A stretch of DNA of 64,000 nucleotides from the NCBI GenBank assembly GCA_009829735.1, contig CM020618.1, forward strand, positions 7,256,627-7,320,626. The letters run 5' to 3'. Source of the stretch: Pyropia yezoensis (taxonomy: Eukaryota; Rhodophyta; Bangiophyceae; Bangiales; Bangiaceae). The notes below the pieces were generated by a model, which had not been told where the DNA came from, made no database searches, and saw nothing but the letters and a program-made list of their open reading frames with translations. Of this stretch, positions 1-9,978 are shown piece by piece (positions within the stretch are counted from its first letter, which is position 1; every line of letters begins with the position of its first letter). The translations under genes and the position numbers were made by a program.

Positions 1-2275
1 CGGTACTCACCCTCTTGCGTAACGCCGGGGTAACCCTGCGCCTCAAGAAGTGCGCCTTCCTTCAGCAGACCGTCGAGTATCTGGGTCACCAGATCACACC
101 AGGGAAACTGGGAGTGCTCAAAGCTAATACCCGGGCACTCCGGGATGCGCGATACCCAACCACCCAGACACAGCTGAAAAGCTTCCTGGGGATGTGCAAC
201 GTATACCGACGGTTCCTCAAGGACTTCGCTCGTATAGCCAAACCGTTAACGGTTCTGACGAGCAGCGCTTTGCCAAAGGTACTCTCACCTCCCTCGCCGA
301 GCGCGGGAGAGGCATTCGAGATGCTCAAGCAAGCTCTGCTAGCCCCACCGGTGCTCGCGTTGCCGAATAGACGCGGGACCTTCGTCATCGACTTCGATGC
401 CTGCGATATCCAAGTGGGGTGCACCCTGCCACAGGGAGAGACAATCATCGGTACCGATAATGCTATCCCGGACCTACATCCGGTGGGGTACTTCAGCCGG
501 ACACTCAACCCGACTGAGCGCAACTATAGTGCCACCGAGCGCGAGTGCCTCGGAGTCATATGGGCAGTGCAACTGCTCCGACCATACCAGGAAGGATCCA
601 GGTTCATCGTGAGGTCCGACCGCGAACCTTTACGATGGCTCCTCAACCTTGGTGACAAGGATTCCGACAGCCATAGACGGCTAGCCCGGTGGAGGCTGAA
701 GATGGCCGAGCACGACTACCGGGCCGTATATAAAGCCGGCGCTACCCATCATCTGGGAGACGCGTTGTCGCGACTCCACACACCGAGCGGGGATACCCGG
801 CAGGTGGACGAGGACATCCCGGATGTACCGGTTTGCATGGTGGGTAACGCCACCCAAGGTATGTTTGACCATACCATGGCACACCATGCGTGCCCATTAA
901 CCCTCGCGGACTTCCGCGAAGCACAGGCCAATGACGATGATTGTAAACACCATCGCGCTAACCTCCTGGCCGGCACGGCCGGCATCTTCTCCGAGAATGA
1001 GGACGGACTCATATACCGGCGGGCCCCCGCCGATGGACGGCATCAGGTCGTGGTTCCCGTGTCCTTACGGCAAGCCGTCATGGAACGAGAACACGAGAAC
1101 CCCACAGCCGGACACCCGGGGGGTTCGCGCATGTTCGCAGCAATGCGGAGGTTCTTCTACTGTCCAGCCATGGCCGTCGACGTGATCGACCACGTGCGGG
1201 GATGCAACCAGAATGCAACCGGAATCGTATGAGTCTTCATAGGCGGGCGTCCGCCATGAGACTGCTTCCCCCCGGATGAGCCCAACGAGCAAGTCGGTGT
1301 CGACACACTCGGGCCACTTCCGGTAACGGAAGAAGGGAACAGGTACATCCTGGTCATGTCGGACCGCTTTACTAAGCTGTCACGAGCAGTAGCGATGCCG
1401 AACGACACGGCCTACACGATCATGAACGCAGTGGTTGACAACTGGATCAGTGCTTACGGAGTAATGAAGCAACTCCTCTCCAACAACGGAGCAAACCTTA
1501 CGTCAGCATTCTGCACGAAGGTCCTGGGTATGTTCGGTATCGAACCACGTCGGGCATCCGACTACCACCCGCAATCCAACGGGCAGGTGGAGCGGTTCAA
1601 CCGCACCATCGTCAAGATGCTCCAATGCTATGTGGCGGAACACACGAAGACGTGGGACAGGCTTCTGTCCGTATGGACCCTGGCATACAATGCCAGGCCC
1701 CAGAGGAGTACCAGCATTGCTATATTGGAATGGGTCATGCCAATGGGCGTTGGTAATCTGACGCTGCCACCGGGCAGATGCACTCGGGATGACATACCGA
1801 AGGGCCGACCGGCCGAACGGATCCACTTAGCTTGGTTGGCCAAGCTATCTTGGATCATACCTAAGCTCAAGGGTGCCCTTGACCGTACACAACTTCGATA
1901 CAAGAAGAACTTCGACGCCCGACTACGGATACGCGACGCAACCCTGGTAACAGGTGACTGGGTCTACAACAGGCACCAGAAGTTTCGAGGGAACAAGCTT
2001 ATGCAACCGGTCGAGGGACCGTACCAGATCCTACACAGAGATGATCACTCTGTGGTCCTGCACTCCGATATGGAGATACAACGCATCAATCTCAATGATG
2101 TGACACCTGCTTCGAAACCGGAACAGCCTCAGCCGGTACCGGCTGGGTTGCTACATGAAGCTCTTACAACCCACCGGTCAGATGACCCGGTGGGCCCGGA
2201 TGGGGTTCCATACCAAGTAGATAGCGTGGTCGGACACACCGACCCGGACCTACCAGGACCTCGGTACGTCAAGGT
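1..2275 (+). pseudogene. pol polyprotein fragment (RT thumb, RNase H, integrase, first part of chromodomain) of the outer chromovirus
   Basis: Reading frame 15-1232 covers the end of the reverse transcriptase (YLGH motif), then RNase H with its acidic residues still visible (DFDAC, ATERE, RSDRE, GDALS), then the integrase zinc-binding domain. In that domain HENPTAGHPG is present but the second Cys of the CxxC pair is missing (GCNQN). TGA codons at 1230-1232 and 1257-1259 interrupt the same frame, which then runs on through the first integrase aspartate (GVDTLGP) and is open as 1356-2297. The second catalytic position reads SNNGANL instead of the usual SDNG, so Asp has become Asn; the glutamate (NGQVERFN) is intact. 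The GPY motif and the start of a chromodomain follow. The last seven codons up to 2297 belong to the inserted LTR. Confidence 0.85.
2271..2275. repeat. left target-site duplication of nested LTR element
   Basis: AAGGT immediately precedes the 2276 LTR. AAAGT at 9430-9434 follows the other LTR. The single transition between them fits an ageing 5-bp duplication, and 5 bp is typical of Ty3 elements. Deleting the insert plus one duplication joins the two chromodomain halves in frame. Confidence 0.7.
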
Positions 2276-2915
2276 TGTGGTGGTTATCTGGGCGTAAGCC
2301 CACACCAACGGGGTACCTTATCCTCCTGAAGGAGAATGGTGGGGAACCCGGGGTTTAAACCCTAGAGTCAGAACCGCCGGAACGTAGAGCTCCACGCGAA
2401 GGTGGAAGCGTCCGGGACGGGGAACACGAGGGTAACGCAAGGTTGATTTTTTGTGAGGGGGAAGCAACGGGCACAGCCCCACGCGCAGATATCCCTCTTT
2501 GGCCCGCCGGTCCAGGGCCCGCTGTGGGACCCCGGAGTGCGGGCCAACACTCCCTACACTAAACACCCAATCAAAAAACTCAGAACCCTCCAACACATCT
2601 CTCCACGCAAAACACGCTCAGTGGTGGGACCTCACTAAATCTCGGCCAGATTGGGGCGGAAGTAGCCCGCCCTAGGTAGCTTCCCTTCACTGGCCAGAAG
2701 GCCAACTCCAATCGAGCCGGCGTAATCGCTCTACCCGATATTATCTTATCTCCCCCCCATTCATGGGGGGATCCAGCGAGGATGACGTGGCGTGCCCCTC
2801 CCGAGGGGGGAGCGACCCCCTCCTGCCCCCGATTGGTCAGGGGCAGAGGGCGCCACGATCCGCCTCCCCCTGAAGAGAGATGCCCCTAGTCCGAGGGGTG
2901 CGGTGAACCCCCATA
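2276..2915 (-). repeat. 3' LTR of nested element
   Basis: On the plus strand it begins TGTGGTGG and ends CCCCCATA, where its partner ends CCCCCACA; TGTG...CACA would be the ancestral inverted termini. Inside is a C-run/G-run hairpin around 2752-2770 (loop ATTCAT) and a second G/C-stem hairpin near 2799-2812. It is about 98% identical to 8790-9429. The base run on its inner side (GGGAG on the minus strand) is a weak polypurine tract. Confidence 0.85.
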
Positions 2916-4638
2916 CTCCCGACGCCGTAAGGCCACGCGTCCCGTGTGGCATATACCGACACTGACGAGAAGGGGTCGTATGACGCACCCCTCAAAGGGG
3001 GTGCCGCTTTGGGACGGCCATCGCACCCCCTCCCCGCCCTGGGCAACCCCCTTCAGGGGGGTTCCCTCAGACGGAGCGCACGGGGGGTGCACACATGCAC
3101 GCCCTGCTTGCCGCTCTTCACCCGGGGTGGCCAGCCGACGTGCCCCCATCCGGGGGCACCCGGCCTGCGCCGAACGTGTGCGACCCGGGCTTTCCCGGGC
3201 GTCTTCGCTCTTCGCACCCTCATACGAGGGTGCAACCGCGGGGTCTGTAGGGGAGAGAGAGTCACCCCTGCCGACCTTATTGACCTCGTCCTTGGCGACA
3301 CCATACGGTGGAGCCACAGGCCTCCTTGTGGGACCTTACCGTTTCTCGGCGGGGCACTTTGGCCCTTCGCGGTACTCGCCCCCCCCCCCCCTTTAAGGGG
3401 GGGTCTCCGCTCGGGGTGTGCCGGCCTTCCGGGCGGCCACCATGGGCTCCTCTGTGCTGCCGCCGCTGCGGGCGCGCACCTCTTTCTCGGCGCGCCACCG
3501 CTGCGGGCGGGCACCGATGCTGTTGTTCGGCAGCTGTGGGCCGGCGTTACCGTGGCCGCGCTGCCGCTGCGGGCGCGCGGCATTGCTATTGTCCGGCCGC
3601 TGTGGGCCGGCCTTGTCGTTCTTCTTGCGGCGCCGCTGTGGGCGGTCACCGTTGTCTTTGTCCGGCCGCTGCGGGTTGGCGCTGTCGTCGTGGCTGCGCC
3701 GCCGCTGTCGGCGGACCTCTTCCCCCCTGTCGCGCCGCCTCCAAGGGCGGGCGCTCTTGTTGCCGTCGCGCCCCCTCTGTGGGCGGACAACTTCTGGCCG
3801 GACGCGTCGCCGCTGTGGGCGGGCGCCTGTTTCCTTGTTGAAGGGCCGCCCTTCTGGGCGGCCGCTATGTCGTCTCCGGAAGACCACCCCCCTATGGGGG
3901 TGGATGACATACCGGAGGGTGACCGTGGGTCAACCCCTGATAAGGTCGACACCCACCTGGGCGTACCGCTCGTCCCTCTGGACGAGGGTCGGCACGACTC
4001 CACCAAGGGCAAGGGCGAGCTGTCGTTGTTGCCACCGTCAAGGGCGGCAACTGTGGTAGGGTCTTCTGACCTTCTCCCGTCACTCTGCTTGCACGCCCTT
4101 TGCCTGTGCACCCCCATGGGGGTGACGACGGCCACGTGCCAAGCCACGCACACGTGCAAACGTACGCGTCCATCACCCCCTTCTGGCGGGTGAGTTGGCC
4201 AACTGGTATCACAGTACCAGCGTAAACGGCCGTCGGGGCGTACGCCATCGACGCCGTTAGCTAGGCGACCCCATATGGGGTCGACGCAAAAGGTTTTGGC
4301 GACGACGACGGCGTCCGCCATCGTCACCCGCCTTGCGCTTCCTCACGGAGGTGATAGCTTCGCGGGGAACGTCAGCGACATATGCCGTCAACCTGAACCC
4401 ACGACCTTACCTTCGGGAATCAAACATTTTGCCACAACACTAGCGTAGAGATGTCTTGTACAGTGCGATGCTCCGTGTCATGTTTTTGACAAGCGTAGTC
4501 GCCACAGTCGGCGGGAGAGATCGGAGAGGGCGACTTCCATTAAAGTCCAAGCTTCCGCCCCTTACCTCTTAGTGCCGTTGCATAAAAGAAGATGCCACTC
4601 GGGGTAACCCGAATTTTAAGCTTCCTTCTTCTGCAATA
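2916..4638 (-). other. non-coding 3' region of the nested element, dense in short G/C hairpins
   Basis: No conserved protein is recognisable. The long ORFs here exist on both strands at once and consist of low-complexity Arg/Gly/Pro/Ala. The sequence is studded with short perfect or near-perfect inverted repeats of G/C stems around a 2-6 base centre. Examples are 3379-3403, 3884-3903, 4109-4124 (CACCCCCATGGGGGTG) and 4266-4283 (CGACCCCATATGGGGTCG). It occupies the place where RNase H end and integrase would be expected, between the truncated pol and the 3' LTR. Confidence 0.6.
3460..3835. repeat. degenerate tandem repeat, period about 33-36 bp
   Basis: About ten imperfect units share a GCCGCTGTGGGCGGG-like core (variants GCCGCTGCGGGC, GGCCGCTGTGGGCC). 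In the minus-strand frame each unit translates as an RPQR-type motif every 11-12 residues, which is how the period shows. It lies inside the non-coding 3' region of the nested LTR element. Confidence 0.6.
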
Positions 4639-4666
4639 TTTTCGCACGGCTTCAGCCGTGCGAAAA
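4639..4666. repeat. perfect 13-bp inverted repeat with 2-nt loop at the RNase H truncation point
   Basis: TTTTCGCACGGCT and its exact reverse complement are separated only by TC. The stop that ends the truncated pol frame (4652) lies in the loop. It could be a terminator-like hairpin, or a scar of the event that removed the rest of pol. Confidence 0.7.
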
Positions 4667-6842
4667 TTCAAGGTAGGTTCGTAGGTGTGTCACGGCCCAT
4701 ACGACACCAAGCGCTTCAATCTCGGTGACGTGATAATTTCTCTCGGCCGGGTTCAACGGCCGGGAGTAATACCCTACAGGGAGGTATTCCCCGTCGGGTT
4801 GCTGCTGTAATAAACAACAGCCGAGCAGCTCATAGCTCGCGTCCACGTCCACTATATAGTGGCCGCCCATCCGAGGTATCGCTAACACGGGGGGTGATAG
4901 AAGCAGCCCCCGTAGCGTCTCGAAAGAGTTCCTCTCCACCTCTGTGGGGGGAGATAGCTTCGTAGGAAGCTTGGTACTTGTCAGCGCGGTTAGGGGCTTC
5001 GCTACTTTGGCGAAGTCCCGTACGAAGCGCCGATAGACGCCGCACATCCCCAGAAAACTTTTCATCTGCGTTTGTGTACGAGGGTATTGCAACCCTCGTA
5101 GCGCTCTCGTATTTTTCTCGTTAACGAGAACGCAGCCAGGTCTTATGACATGGCCGAGGTAGTCGACCTCCTCTTGAAAGAGGTGGCACTTGCTGGCCTT
5201 GAGGGAAACCTCATGGGCCTTGAGGAGGGAGAGCACCGTCTCAAGGTGCTCCAAATGATCCTCCGCCGACTTGGAAAAGACAATAACGTCATCCAAGTAG
5301 ACCAGGCATATTTGCCACTTCACGCCTGCAAGGATCATGTCCATGGCACGCTGGAAGATGGCTGGCGCGTTGCACAACCCAAAAGGGAGGCGCTTGCACT
5401 GCCAAGTGCGAGAGTGGCACGTAAAGGCCGCTAACGGCCGGTCCTCCTTGGCTACCGGTATTTGCCAGTAGCCTGCATTACGATCCAACGTCGAAAAGAC
5501 GTTGGCGTTCCCGAGTATATCTAAGCACTCGTCCATACGCGGGATAGGATATGCATCCTTCTCCGTCATCTCATCAAGACGGCGGTAGTCGATGCAAGAT
5601 CGTTTACCGCCCCCAGGCTTGGGGACGATTACCACGGGGCTAGCCCATTCCCCGTGGGAGGGTTCTATGACCCCGAGCGAGTCCATTAATCGGACTTGCT
5701 CCTCTTCCACTAGACGGGTCCTAGGACCAGACTTAAAGGGATCTTGTCGGGTGGGGACCGCTCCTGGCTTAAGCCGGATACGGTGTACCGTCTTTTTGAT
5801 AGTTCCGAGGGTGCCATCCCAGAGAGAATTATATCTCTCTTAAAGCGCCGTGAGCTTAGCTCGTAGGCCTTCTGGCACCGTCAGCAGGTCTATACCTGTG
5901 GCGAGGGAGGATTCTTTCGGAGCCGGTTTCGGCTCCGGATCCTGCAACTCCTCGGTAGAAGCCTCTTGGCTGACGCCATCAAACACAGTAATATGTCCTA
6001 TGGCCATGCCGGCACGTAAGCGTACCGGCCGCTTAGTTGGATTCATAACCTGTACCGTAGTAGGCTGGCCAGGCTTAAGCGTGGCGGGCCCCTCGGCCAG
6101 TTGCGCTCCATGAATGGAGTGCAATGTGCTCTTGCCACGGATGTATCCGTGGCCTTGAAAGTTGCCTCGCACTTGACGTGCGCGATCGTACCAGGACGCA
6201 TAAGCGTCTTGTGGGTAAGGACCAGGCGGTCGTTCCCCCCCCGGGGACACGCACACACCGCCTCCCTGTTCGGCTTGCGGCGCGGGTTCTTCTGAACCCC
6301 TCGCAGGATGGGGACGGTCTCCTCCGATAAGAGGGTGACCGTCTGGTCCTCCGAGTTTATACTCTTAGGTTCGTGGTCCACGAATGTGCTCCCAAGGATA
6401 ACAGGGACGCACATGTTCGGAACCACGCCAAATGATATGTATGAGATTTGTTTTCCAACACAGACCCCCTGGGTGACGCTTCCCACTATGGGGAGCCATC
6501 CCCCGTTCACATCATAAAACCTCAAGGTTTCCAGGTCTCCCAGGGGTTCCATAGGGAGCCTCCGAGGTAATGCTTGCTTCCGGACGAGCGAAGGGCCACT
6601 CCCGGTATCGAGGATGGCCCTCGTCGCCCATTCATATCCCTTAGTGATAAAAAGCCGTACGGCTAATTGATAAGCCGTGGGTGGTTACACTAATGCCACC
6701 ATCCGAGCTGCTTGTTTAGCGTCGTCCTTCCCTTTCGGGCGAATCATCTTACGCTTCACCCCACGAGGTCGGGGTAAGATGCGTTTCAACACGACATCCT
6801 CTTTCCCGGGGGAGGAATCATCCTCATCAGGCCTCCCCCTTA
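4652..6842 (-). pseudogene. pro-pol of nested element: aspartic protease, reverse transcriptase, partial RNase H
   Basis: The frame entered by the -1 shift at 6846-6852 runs into a TAA at 6685-6687. It is open again across a retropepsin active site DTGSG (6595-6609). A one-base shift near 6120-6150 moves the homology to the next frame, which has a TAA at 5840-5842 and then the reverse transcriptase from about 5780 to 4870. In the RT the first catalytic Asp is in STLDRNAGYWQI, LPFGLCNAPAIFQ follows, and YLDD is at about 5299-5288. RNase H starts with VDVDASYELLG and continues to EIEALGVVWAV, then ends abruptly at 4652, so the second half of RNase H and all of integrase are missing. Every interruption is visible in the sequence. 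The family call rests on motif order. Confidence 0.85.
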
Positions 6843-8642
6843 ATCGTTTTTTGAGGAGGGGGTATCCTCAGATGAAGAGTCCTCTGACTCTTCAAGATTC
6901 CCCTGGGGGCCAGGCCCCCCCTGAGGGGCGCCAGAAGGCCCCCCCTCAGTGACAACCGCTACGGGCTGTGCTGTCCCCGCCGTACTTCGCGGGGTACAGA
7001 CCTCAACCCGTGCGCGCTCCTTACGAGCTTTCTCAAACTTGGCCCGCGTCTCGACACTAAGGTCGGGACAGTGGCGCGTAAAGTGCTCATGGCTATTACA
7101 AGCCAAGCAGGGGTAGCGGTTTAAACACTCCCTCCCTGCATCAGTGCCAACCTTGGCCTTCCCCCCGTACAACGAAGGTACGGAGGATCCGCTGAGGGTA
7201 GTAGCCACCCCCGCTGCAATGCCTCTAGAGGCATTGCGCCGAGCCCGACGCTCCGCGGCGTCTGCGGACCATTGGGCCCGCAGCTCCTCATTGCGCCGGC
7301 GACATATGTCGCCTTTGCGTTGAGCATAGCGTACCAACGCCTCTATGGGCGTGTCTGGTGTATAAAATTCACGGACATCAGTCCGTACCTCCCACCAGAC
7401 CCCTTGCATAAAGCGGCCCTTAAGTTGGCTCGCGGTATGAATATACCCGCAGAGCGCATTTGCGTCGCGGACGCGCCGGTAAAAGGCGGCCTCGGTTTCA
7501 TCCTCCTCTTGGGCAACGTTATTAAACGCTGCCACTTGGGATGATATAAATTCCTTTTCCGCATAACTGCGGAGGAGCCAGTTAACCAGCTCCAGATACG
7601 AAGAGACCTCTCCCGCTCGTCCCCTCGCCTTAGAGGGGATAAGGGAGAGGAGCTCCTCTTTGAGTTCCCCTTTGGTAAACTCCGGAAGGAGGAACATAGC
7701 CCGACCTTCTGAGAGGTCGTTGTCATCGCTAGCCTTACGGAAGCGATCTAGGAATTCGAACACCCCTAGAGGTGGGGTCCCGTCCCAAAGGGCGTCACGC
7801 CCAAACGTGAGGGATATCGCTTTGCGCTTCCGGCCTAAGCCGTGAGCCATCTCTTCATCATAGCGTACGCTCTTGTTGGCGAGTGCATAAGACTCGCAAT
7901 CCAGGATACCTTTATAGGTATCATCATCGGGTATTATCTTGAGCGGGATAACCCGCTCCGGTTCCCCGTTACCTCCGGGGGATGGCACACGGGCCACCCG
8001 GCGGTGGGTCGATCCTCTTAAGCGCCTCGCCCCACGTCTCTCAGGATCAACGTCACTTGCCTCTGAAGAGGAAGATGTCTGCGAATAACCGTGGGGTCGG
8101 CGGCGAGTCCGCCGACCAGATCGAGAGATTGAACCCTCGACCTTTTCGAGTCGAGTAGAAATCGGTGACACCACCTCAGTCAACATCTGGCGGAAAGCCG
8201 CCAGAGGAACAGCTCCCATAGCCGTAAAGGACGACCCCCCCACAGCGGGTACGCCCCCCAAAGGGGCGCCTCTAACATTATCCGTATCCATACGGTCCTG
8301 GGTGGGCGATGCAAACGTACCCCCACCCGTGGGTGAGGCCCAGGCCCCCCACTCACGGGAGGTAAAGGTAGAGCGGTCGCCGAAGCCGTGGGCGGCCTCC
8401 CCATCAGGGGTCGCGCCTGGAGCGGCTTGTGCCAGGCCGGGAGCCTCACCGGCGCCTGGCACTCCACCCGGAGGCAGGTCCAAACGGGACAAACTCGTGC
8501 GTTCCCGCTGAGCGGCCGACTCAACACCAGGGTTGGTCCGTGAGGCGCCACCGGGAACTTCGCCGGTGCCTGCTGTCACGTTTGACGTTTCCACAGGTGT
8601 AGGACCTCCTCCTTGAGGAGGAGCAGAAGTGTCAGACTGCAT
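6840..8642 (-). CDS. Gag polyprotein of nested LTR retrotransposon
   Basis: About 600 aa. The frame opens at 8681, but the methionine at 8642 (MQSDTSAPP) is an equally good start. The N-terminal third is Pro/Gly/Ser/Thr-rich. The middle, rich in charged helices and containing WWEVRTDVREFY, corresponds to the retrotransposon capsid domain. Near the C-terminus CLACNSHEHFTRHC is a perfect CX2CX4HX4C zinc knuckle, the nucleocapsid signature. The tail is acidic (SSSEDTPSSKND). It is the only intact frame in the element. Its stop overlaps a slippery heptamer, so Pro-Pol would originally have been made as a frameshift extension of Gag. It would form the particle that packages the element's RNA. Confidence 0.85.
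   Translation of the reverse strand: MQSDTSAPPQGGGPTPVETSNVTAGTGEVPGGASRTNPGVESAAQRERTSLSRLDLPPGGVPGAGEAPGLAQAAPGATPDGEAAHGFGDRSTFTSREWGAWASPTGGGTFASPTQDRMDTDNVRGAPLGGVPAVGGSSFTAMGAVPLAAFRQMLTEVVSPISTRLEKVEGSISRSGRRTRRRPHGYSQTSSSSEASDVDPERRGARRLRGSTHRRVARVPSPGGNGEPERVIPLKIIPDDDTYKGILDCESYALANKSVRYDEEMAHGLGRKRKAISLTFGRDALWDGTPPLGVFEFLDRFRKASDDNDLSEGRAMFLLPEFTKGELKEELLSLIPSKARGRAGEVSSYLELVNWLLRSYAEKEFISSQVAAFNNVAQEEDETEAAFYRRVRDANALCGYIHTASQLKGRFMQGVWWEVRTDVREFYTPDTPIEALVRYAQRKGDICRRRNEELRAQWSADAAERRARRNASRGIAAGVATTLSGSSVPSLYGGKAKVGTDAGRECLNRYPCLACNSHEHFTRHCPDLSVETRAKFEKARKERARVEVCTPRSTAGTAQPVAVVTEGGPSGAPQGGPGPQGNLEESEDSSSEDTPSSKND
6846..6852 (-). promoter_or_regulatory. -1 programmed ribosomal frameshift heptamer A AAA AAC at the gag/pro junction
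   Basis: On the minus strand the gag codons read TCA AAA AAC GAT TAA, so the heptamer A_AAA_AAC sits in the zero frame one codon before the gag stop. Slipping back one base enters exactly the frame that leads to the protease active site. A AAA AAC is one of the classic efficient -1 heptamers of retroviruses and retrotransposons. Confidence 0.8.
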
Positions 8643-8775
8643 CTTGACCCACCTGTATATGCTAGAAAGAAAAGGTACCAAGGGTCACAACCCAACCACA
8701 GAGCACACGACCAAGAATCCACCCAACAATAATGAGAGGAGACTCCACCAGAAGGCGAAGCGAATCCCCTCCCCT

Positions 8776-8787
8776 GCTGCTCCACCA
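8776..8787 (-). other. primer-binding site of nested element
   Basis: Two bases inside the 5' LTR the minus strand reads TGGTGGAGCAGC. It begins TGG, as needed to pair with a tRNA ending CCA, and the spacing is typical. I cannot assign the tRNA. Confidence 0.6.
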
Positions 8788-8789
8788 AA

Positions 8790-9429
8790 TGTGGTGGTTA
8801 TCTGGGCATAAGCCCACACCAACGGGGTACCTTATCCTTCTGAAGGAGAATGGTGGGGAACCCGGGGTTTAAACCTTAGAGTCAGAACCGCCGGAACGTA
8901 GAGCTCCACGCGAAGGTGGAAGCGTCCGGGACGGGGAACACGAGGGTAACGCAAGGTTGATTTTTTGTGAGGGGGAAGCAACGGGCACAGCCCCACGCGC
9001 AGATATCCCTCTTTGGCCCGCCGGTCCAGGGCCCGCTGTGGGACCCCGGAGTGCGGGCCAACACTCCCTACACTAAACACCCAATCAAAACACTCAGAAC
9101 CCTCCAACACATCTCTCCACGCAAAACACGCTCAATGGTGGGACCTCACTAAATCTCAGCCAGATTGGGGCGGAAGTAGCCCGCCCTAGGTAGCTTCCCT
9201 TCACTGGCCAGAAGGCCAACTCCAATCGGGCCGGCGTAATCGCTCTACCCGATATTATCTTATCTCCCCCCCATTCATGGGGGGATCCAGCGAGGATGAC
9301 GTGGCGTGCCCCTCCCGAGGGGGGAGCGACCCCCTCCTGCCCCCGATTGGTCAGGGGCAGAGGACGCCACGATCCGCCTGCCCCTGAAGGGGGATGCCCC
9401 TAGTCCGAGGGGCGCGGTAAACCCCCACA
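8790..9429 (-). repeat. 5' LTR of nested element
   Basis: 640-bp partner of 2276-2915. It ends in CACA at 9426-9429, the inverted form of its TGTG start. An AT-rich stretch at about 9252-9265 (minus GATAAGATAATAT) is the only TATA-like candidate for its promoter. Confidence 0.85.
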
Positions 9430-9531
9430 AAAGTGATGTGGGTCGGATACGACTCACCCACCTGGGAACAGGCGGCGAATATACCCCGCCATCTTCTCAT
9501 GCCTTACATGAGGCGACGACGCCTACTGTAA
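9430..9531 (+). pseudogene. C-terminal part of the outer chromovirus chromodomain
   Basis: The first five bases are the right target duplication. The frame then reads VMWVGYDSPTWEQ, the W..GYD..TWE pattern that closes a chromodomain, and continues to a stop at 9529-9531. The N-terminal half (VDSVVGHTDPDLPGPRY) lies at about 2210-2267. Phase and spacing agree with a single interrupted domain, which in chromoviruses steers integration to marked chromatin. The Ty3 fragment at 41.5-43.4 kb provides an uninterrupted relative for comparison. Confidence 0.85.
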
Positions 9532-9978
9532 CAACCCAACCGACACCGACTTCGGCTGTTGGCGGGTGAGGCTTATACATACTAAGTAGCGTGTCACATG
9601 GATTCGGCAAGACTTAGGTTCATTAAGTTGGTGCGGACTTAGGCAAACTAAGTGGGCTACTGACTTTACCAAGTTTACTTGAAGGAGATGACTAACTCCG
9701 ATAACTCCAAAGTAACCTGAGGCTTACACCACGGTAAACCCTCATCCATGGGGCAAGTGACGGACCGAGGAAGGTTGGCCTCATGAGCATTAACCAACCA
9801 GGATGGGTTGGGGGCGCGAGGAGAACCTAGGCAGGCCACTGCTAAGGCAGACGGGGTATTCCCCAAAGGCAGCCATCGGTATCATGCGAACGCCCCAGCG
9901 GTGGATGAGTTTATACTCACTACGTCCCGGCGACCGTAAGGGTCACCGGGTCCCTCTCCCTCACAACAACAGCACTCC
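9532..9978 (+). other. non-coding stretch after pol of the outer chromovirus
   Basis: No gene seen. It is less GC-rich than its surroundings and carries several short copies of CTTAG/CTAAG (about 9580-9660), and it separates the pol stop from the antisense ORF. Confidence 0.5.

Larger units (their letters stand above)
2276..9429 (-). mobile_element. nested LTR retrotransposon (Ty3-like), internally degenerate and lacking integrase
   Basis: Two direct 640-bp repeats (2276-2915 and 8790-9429) bound the element. On the minus strand it reads: 5' LTR, primer-binding site two bases inside, gag, -1 frameshift signal, protease, reverse transcriptase, the beginning of RNase H, then 1.7 kb of non-coding GC-rich sequence and the 3' LTR. 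Integrase and the rest of RNase H are absent. By hand the LTRs differ at about 14 positions, so the insertion is younger than the outer element but not new. Pro-pol carries at least two in-frame stops and one frameshift. It would have needed a partner's integrase to move, or it was truncated after insertion. Confidence 0.85.

Noticed and set aside
2946-4327. Two overlapping ORFs of over 400 codons on opposite strands
   Set aside because: Both derive from the 36-bp repeat and hairpin-rich non-coding region of the nested LTR element.
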